From positions 2,750 to 10,986 of the forward strand of contig JAHDCH010000039.1 in NCBI GenBank assembly GCA_020629995.1: 8,237 bases of DNA, in the 5' to 3' direction. The notes under the pieces were generated by a model, which was not told where the DNA came from, did not search any database, and saw nothing but the letters and a program-made list of their open reading frames with translations. This stretch comes from Pseudaestuariivita sp. (GTDB lineage Bacteria > Pseudomonadota > Alphaproteobacteria > Rhodobacterales > Rhodobacteraceae). The translations under genes and the position numbers were made by a program. The stretch's first letter is position 1, and each line of letters starts with the position of its first letter. Shown one piece after another: positions 5,857 to 8,237 of this stretch.

Positions 5857-6609
5857 ATGGACATGTTTGATCTGAGCGGCAAGGTGGCGCTGGTCACAGG
5901 CGCCAAGCGCGGCATCGGGCGCGGCATGGCCGAAGCGCTGGCGGCAGCGGGCGCAGACATCATCGGGGTCAGCGCCACGCTCGAGACCGAAGGGTCGGAA
6001 GTTGGCGCGGCGGTCGAGGCCCTGGGGCGCAGGTTCACCGGGCACCGGTGCGATTTCAGCGACCGCGCGGCGCTGCACGCCTTTGCCAAGGGGCTGGACG
6101 TGGTGCCCGACATTCTGGTGAACAACGCGGGCACGATCAAACGCACCCCGGCGGCAGAGCACCCCGACGAGATGTGGGACGAAGTGATCGAGACGAACCT
6201 GAATGCGCAATTCGTGCTGTCGCGCGAGATCGGCGCCAAGATGGTGGCGCGGGGATCGGGCAAGATCATCTTTACCGCGTCGCTGCTGACGTTTCAGGGC
6301 GGGATCACGGTGCCGGGGTACGCCGCGTCAAAAGGCGGGATCGGGCAGCTGACCAAGGCGTTGGCCAATGAATGGGCCGGGCAGGGCGTGAACGTGAATG
6401 CCATCGCGCCCGGCTACATCGCCACCGACAACACCGAAGCCCTGCGCAACGACCCCGAGCGCGCGGCGTCGATCCTGGGGCGCATTCCGGCGGGCCGCTG
6501 GGGCGAGCCCGCGGATTTTGCCGGTCCGGTCGTGTTCCTTGCGTCGGATGCGGCAAGGTACGTCCACGGTGAAATCCTGACCGTCGATGGCGGCTGGATG
6601 GGGCGCTGA
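5857..6609 (+). CDS. KduD-like short-chain dehydrogenase (2-dehydro-3-deoxy-D-gluconate 5-dehydrogenase family)
   Basis: This 250-aa classical SDR has the cofactor motif TGAKRGIG (14-21), NNAG (89-92) and the catalytic tetrad N114, S142, Y155, K159. It strongly resembles E. coli KduD over its second half: FQGGITVPGYAASKGG, NEWAGQGVNVNAIAPGY, GRIPAGRWG and the ending VDGGWMGR. KduD interconverts 2-keto-3-deoxygluconate and 2,5-diketo-3-deoxygluconate with NAD and works in pectin/uronate breakdown. The start is 3 nt after the dehydrogenase stop, with a G-rich Shine-Dalgarno inside the preceding gene; ATG at 5863 is a possible second start. Next to an enolase-type dehydratase, a likely job is oxidation of the 2-keto-3-deoxy acid the dehydratase makes, as in the non-phosphorylated L-fucose and L-rhamnose routes. 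Family membership is firm; substrate by analogy only. Confidence 0.88.
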   Translation: MDMFDLSGKVALVTGAKRGIGRGMAEALAAAGADIIGVSATLETEGSEVGAAVEALGRRFTGHRCDFSDRAALHAFAKGLDVVPDILVNNAGTIKRTPAAEHPDEMWDEVIETNLNAQFVLSREIGAKMVARGSGKIIFTASLLTFQGGITVPGYAASKGGIGQLTKALANEWAGQGVNVNAIAPGYIATDNTEALRNDPERAASILGRIPAGRWGEPADFAGPVVFLASDAARYVHGEILTVDGGWMGR

Positions 6610-6624
6610 TCGCCCATTGCGGCA

Positions 6625-6646
6625 GGGTGGGCAGGCAAGCCCGCCC
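6625..6646. terminator. Possible bidirectional hairpin terminator between convergent genes
   Basis: GGGTGGGC (6625-6632) and GCCCGCCC (6639-6646) form an 8-bp, nearly all-GC stem with one G-U pair and the 6-nt loop AGGCAA. It occupies most of the 36-bp gap between the convergent SDR and cytochrome genes and reaches into the cytochrome stop codon. On the plus strand it is followed only by TATT, not a long T-run, and on the minus strand by no T-run, so intrinsic termination is uncertain. Confidence 0.45.
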
Positions 6647-8237
6647 TATTGTGCGTAGCGGGCAGCCTCGTCCGCGCGCCCCGCGGCGGACAGAAGGCCC
6701 GAAAGAGCCTTGCGATTGCCGAGCGCCCGGGGTTCGATCCCGAGCGCGGTGAAGTAGGCCTCGATGGCGGCGCCGGTCTCGCCCGTCGCAGCTTCGATCC
6801 GGGCAAGAAGGGTCCAGGCTTTCCAGCTGGTCGGTTCCTGCGCCAGAAGCTGCCGCAGCAGCGCGGCGGCGGCGACAAAGTCGCGTTCCTGGGCGTAGAT
6901 CGAGGCGAGGTTCATCATCGGTGTGGTCATGCGCGGCTGCGCGGCGATCAGGTTGCGCAGCATCGCCTTGCCTTCCTCTCGCGCGCCGGAGGCATAGCGC
7001 ACGAGCGCGGCGTTCGCGGTCACGTCGGGCACGCCCGGCGCGCGCTGCAGCAGCTGAGAAGCGATCTCGCCCGCCTTGTCATATCGACCCTGCTGCACAA
7101 GCGTCTTGAGCGCCAGAAGCCAGGGTTCGTAGTCGGTTGCGCCGCGAGAGGACAGATTGGCGATCAGAGCATCGGTCGCAGCGGGCTGCCCCTTGCCATC
7201 ATAGGTGAGGATCGCGGACAGGACATAGCTTTGCTTGTCCGGCTCGGTCAGGCCCGGAGCGGGTTCGAACAGATCGACGGACCGAACGGAGGGCACGTGT
7301 TTCGGCACCCGCGCAGTCAGATCGCCGGGGCCGGGGTCGCGGGTGATGAGGTGGTCAGTCATGGTGACCTCGATCACGTCCTCGGTGCGGCGGCGGGGCA
7401 TGTGGCAGGTTGTGCAATCGGCGGTGTCCTCGATCGCCGGGTGCGCATCGCCCGAAGCCATCTGTGGCAGGCCGGCGGCATCGGTGTCATGGCAGGTCAG
7501 GCACTTGGTCTTGTAATACGCAGCGCGGTCGGCGGCGGGCACCTTGCCATGCGGGTTGTGGCAGGTGGTGCAGCCCAAGGCGCCCTCGCTTTCGACAAAG
7601 CAGGCGGATTGTTCCAGCCGGTAGGGGTGGTGGTTGATGTCGAACCGGTCGGATTTGGCGCGGTCGCCGTCCTGGAATTCCATGTTGAGGAAATGATCCG
7701 ACAGGCGGTCGCCGGGGCGGAAGCTGTAGAAGCCGGTGCCGTGCCGGTTCAGCCCCTGGATGGTGATCGCAGGTTGCAGGTGGCACGAGGCGCAAAGATC
7801 GCGCTGGCGGTCCTGAGGGAAATCGGCGGGGTTGAGGATCGCGGCAACGCTTTGGGCGACGGGTGCACGGTCGACCAGAGCAAGGCGCACATGCTCGGCG
7901 CCCGGGCCATGGCAGCGCTGGCACCCGATGCCGCCGGGCAGGTCGGCGGGAAAGAGGTTCGGATGGCCCGAGCGGTCGGCCCCCACGGGCACCTCGGCAT
8001 AGGCATTGTGGCAGGTCATGCAATTGCGCTGCACGGGGCGCGACAGCTCGGGCTGGTTTGCGTCTTCATAGCCCGGAGGCATGCCCCAGCTTTGCTGCTT
8101 GGTGTACCAGGCGATGGGCAGCTGGATCAGCTTGCCGCTGGGTTCGCGCAGGATGTAGACGCGGGCATGGTTGCCCGAGCCCATGACCCAGTCGACGGGC
8201 GTTTCAAACAGGTCGAGCCGCGTGCCGTCGGGCGCCA
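6646..8237 (-). CDS. Multihaem cytochrome c with C-terminal TPR region (N-terminus beyond right edge)
   Basis: The frame stays open to the right edge: the codons before the first in-window ATG (8184) read APDGTRLDLFETPVDWV and join smoothly to MGSGNHARVYI, so the true start and any signal peptide are outside. At least 529 residues are visible. Counting from the ATG at 8184, six haem c motifs occur: CMTCH (55-59), CQRCH (88-92), CASCH (131-135), CTTCH (205-209), CLTCH (228-232) and CTTCH (257-261). Extra histidines (GPGAEH, NPHG, GDAHP) could be distal haem ligands. After CHMPRRRTEDV and MTDHLITR, features known from periplasmic multihaem cytochromes, the last ~200 residues are helical TPR-like repeats such as NLASIYAQERDFVAAAALLRQ. 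The protein should be exported and haem-loaded in the periplasm, and act in electron transfer or as a multihaem oxidoreductase with a protein-docking tail. Partner and substrate are unknown; its promoter is not visible. Confidence 0.86.
   Translation of the reverse strand, partial: APDGTRLDLFETPVDWVMGSGNHARVYILREPSGKLIQLPIAWYTKQQSWGMPPGYEDANQPELSRPVQRNCMTCHNAYAEVPVGADRSGHPNLFPADLPGGIGCQRCHGPGAEHVRLALVDRAPVAQSVAAILNPADFPQDRQRDLCASCHLQPAITIQGLNRHGTGFYSFRPGDRLSDHFLNMEFQDGDRAKSDRFDINHHPYRLEQSACFVESEGALGCTTCHNPHGKVPAADRAAYYKTKCLTCHDTDAAGLPQMASGDAHPAIEDTADCTTCHMPRRRTEDVIEVTMTDHLITRDPGPGDLTARVPKHVPSVRSVDLFEPAPGLTEPDKQSYVLSAILTYDGKGQPAATDALIANLSSRGATDYEPWLLALKTLVQQGRYDKAGEIASQLLQRAPGVPDVTANAALVRYASGAREEGKAMLRNLIAAQPRMTTPMMNLASIYAQERDFVAAAALLRQLLAQEPTSWKAWTLLARIEAATGETGAAIEAYFTALGIEPRALGNRKALSGLLSAAGRADEAARYAQ

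Noticed and set aside
6646..8184. Treating the ATG at 8184 as the true start of the cytochrome
   Set aside because: The frame is open with sensible coding sequence (LFETPVDWVMGSGNHARVYI) to the window edge, and a periplasmic multihaem cytochrome needs a signal peptide, which this start would not provide.

Overview
The window is high-GC DNA, densely packed with genes on both strands. Gene content and protein style point to an alphaproteobacterium, most likely of the Rhodobacteraceae/Roseobacter type; this is an inference from family resemblance, not from a marker gene. I see seven complete or nearly complete protein genes, one gene fragment at the left edge and one tRNA. There is no CRISPR array, insertion sequence or phage gene.

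Left part (1-1787): the 5' end of a gene resembling DNA-3-methyladenine glycosylase I runs off the left edge on the minus strand. Divergent from it is a secreted/membrane MscS-type mechanosensitive channel with an N-terminal BON domain. A tRNA-Gln(UUG) with encoded CCA follows on the plus strand, with its own likely promoter.

Centre (1830-6609): two sugar-related operons face away from each other across a 190-bp regulatory gap (3524-3713). The minus operon has two genes overlapping by 4 bp: a sugar-nucleotide nucleotidyltransferase and a GHMP-family sugar kinase. Both resemble the HddC/HddA (heptose) enzymes or a split form of the fucokinase/pyrophosphorylase Fkp. The plus operon has three genes separated by 1 and 3 bp: an enolase-superfamily sugar-acid dehydratase with a complete mandelate-racemase-type active site, a zinc-type medium-chain dehydrogenase, and a KduD-like short-chain dehydrogenase. 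The plus operon reads as an oxidative sugar or sugar-acid breakdown route (oxidise, dehydrate to a 2-keto-3-deoxy acid, oxidise again). The minus operon reads as activation of a sugar to an NDP-sugar. Whether both act on the same sugar is the main open question here.

Right part (6646-8237): a large multihaem cytochrome c with at least six CXXCH motifs and a C-terminal TPR region lies on the minus strand and is cut by the right edge. It converges on the KduD-like gene, and a short hairpin between them may serve both as a terminator.

The least ordinary observations are the divergent two-gene kinase/nucleotidyltransferase module, an apparently shortened glycine-rich motif 3 in the kinase, loss of three of the four structural-zinc cysteines in the medium-chain dehydrogenase, and a perfect 10-bp palindrome just upstream of the dehydratase start. 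Nothing here is clearly a new type of biological system.
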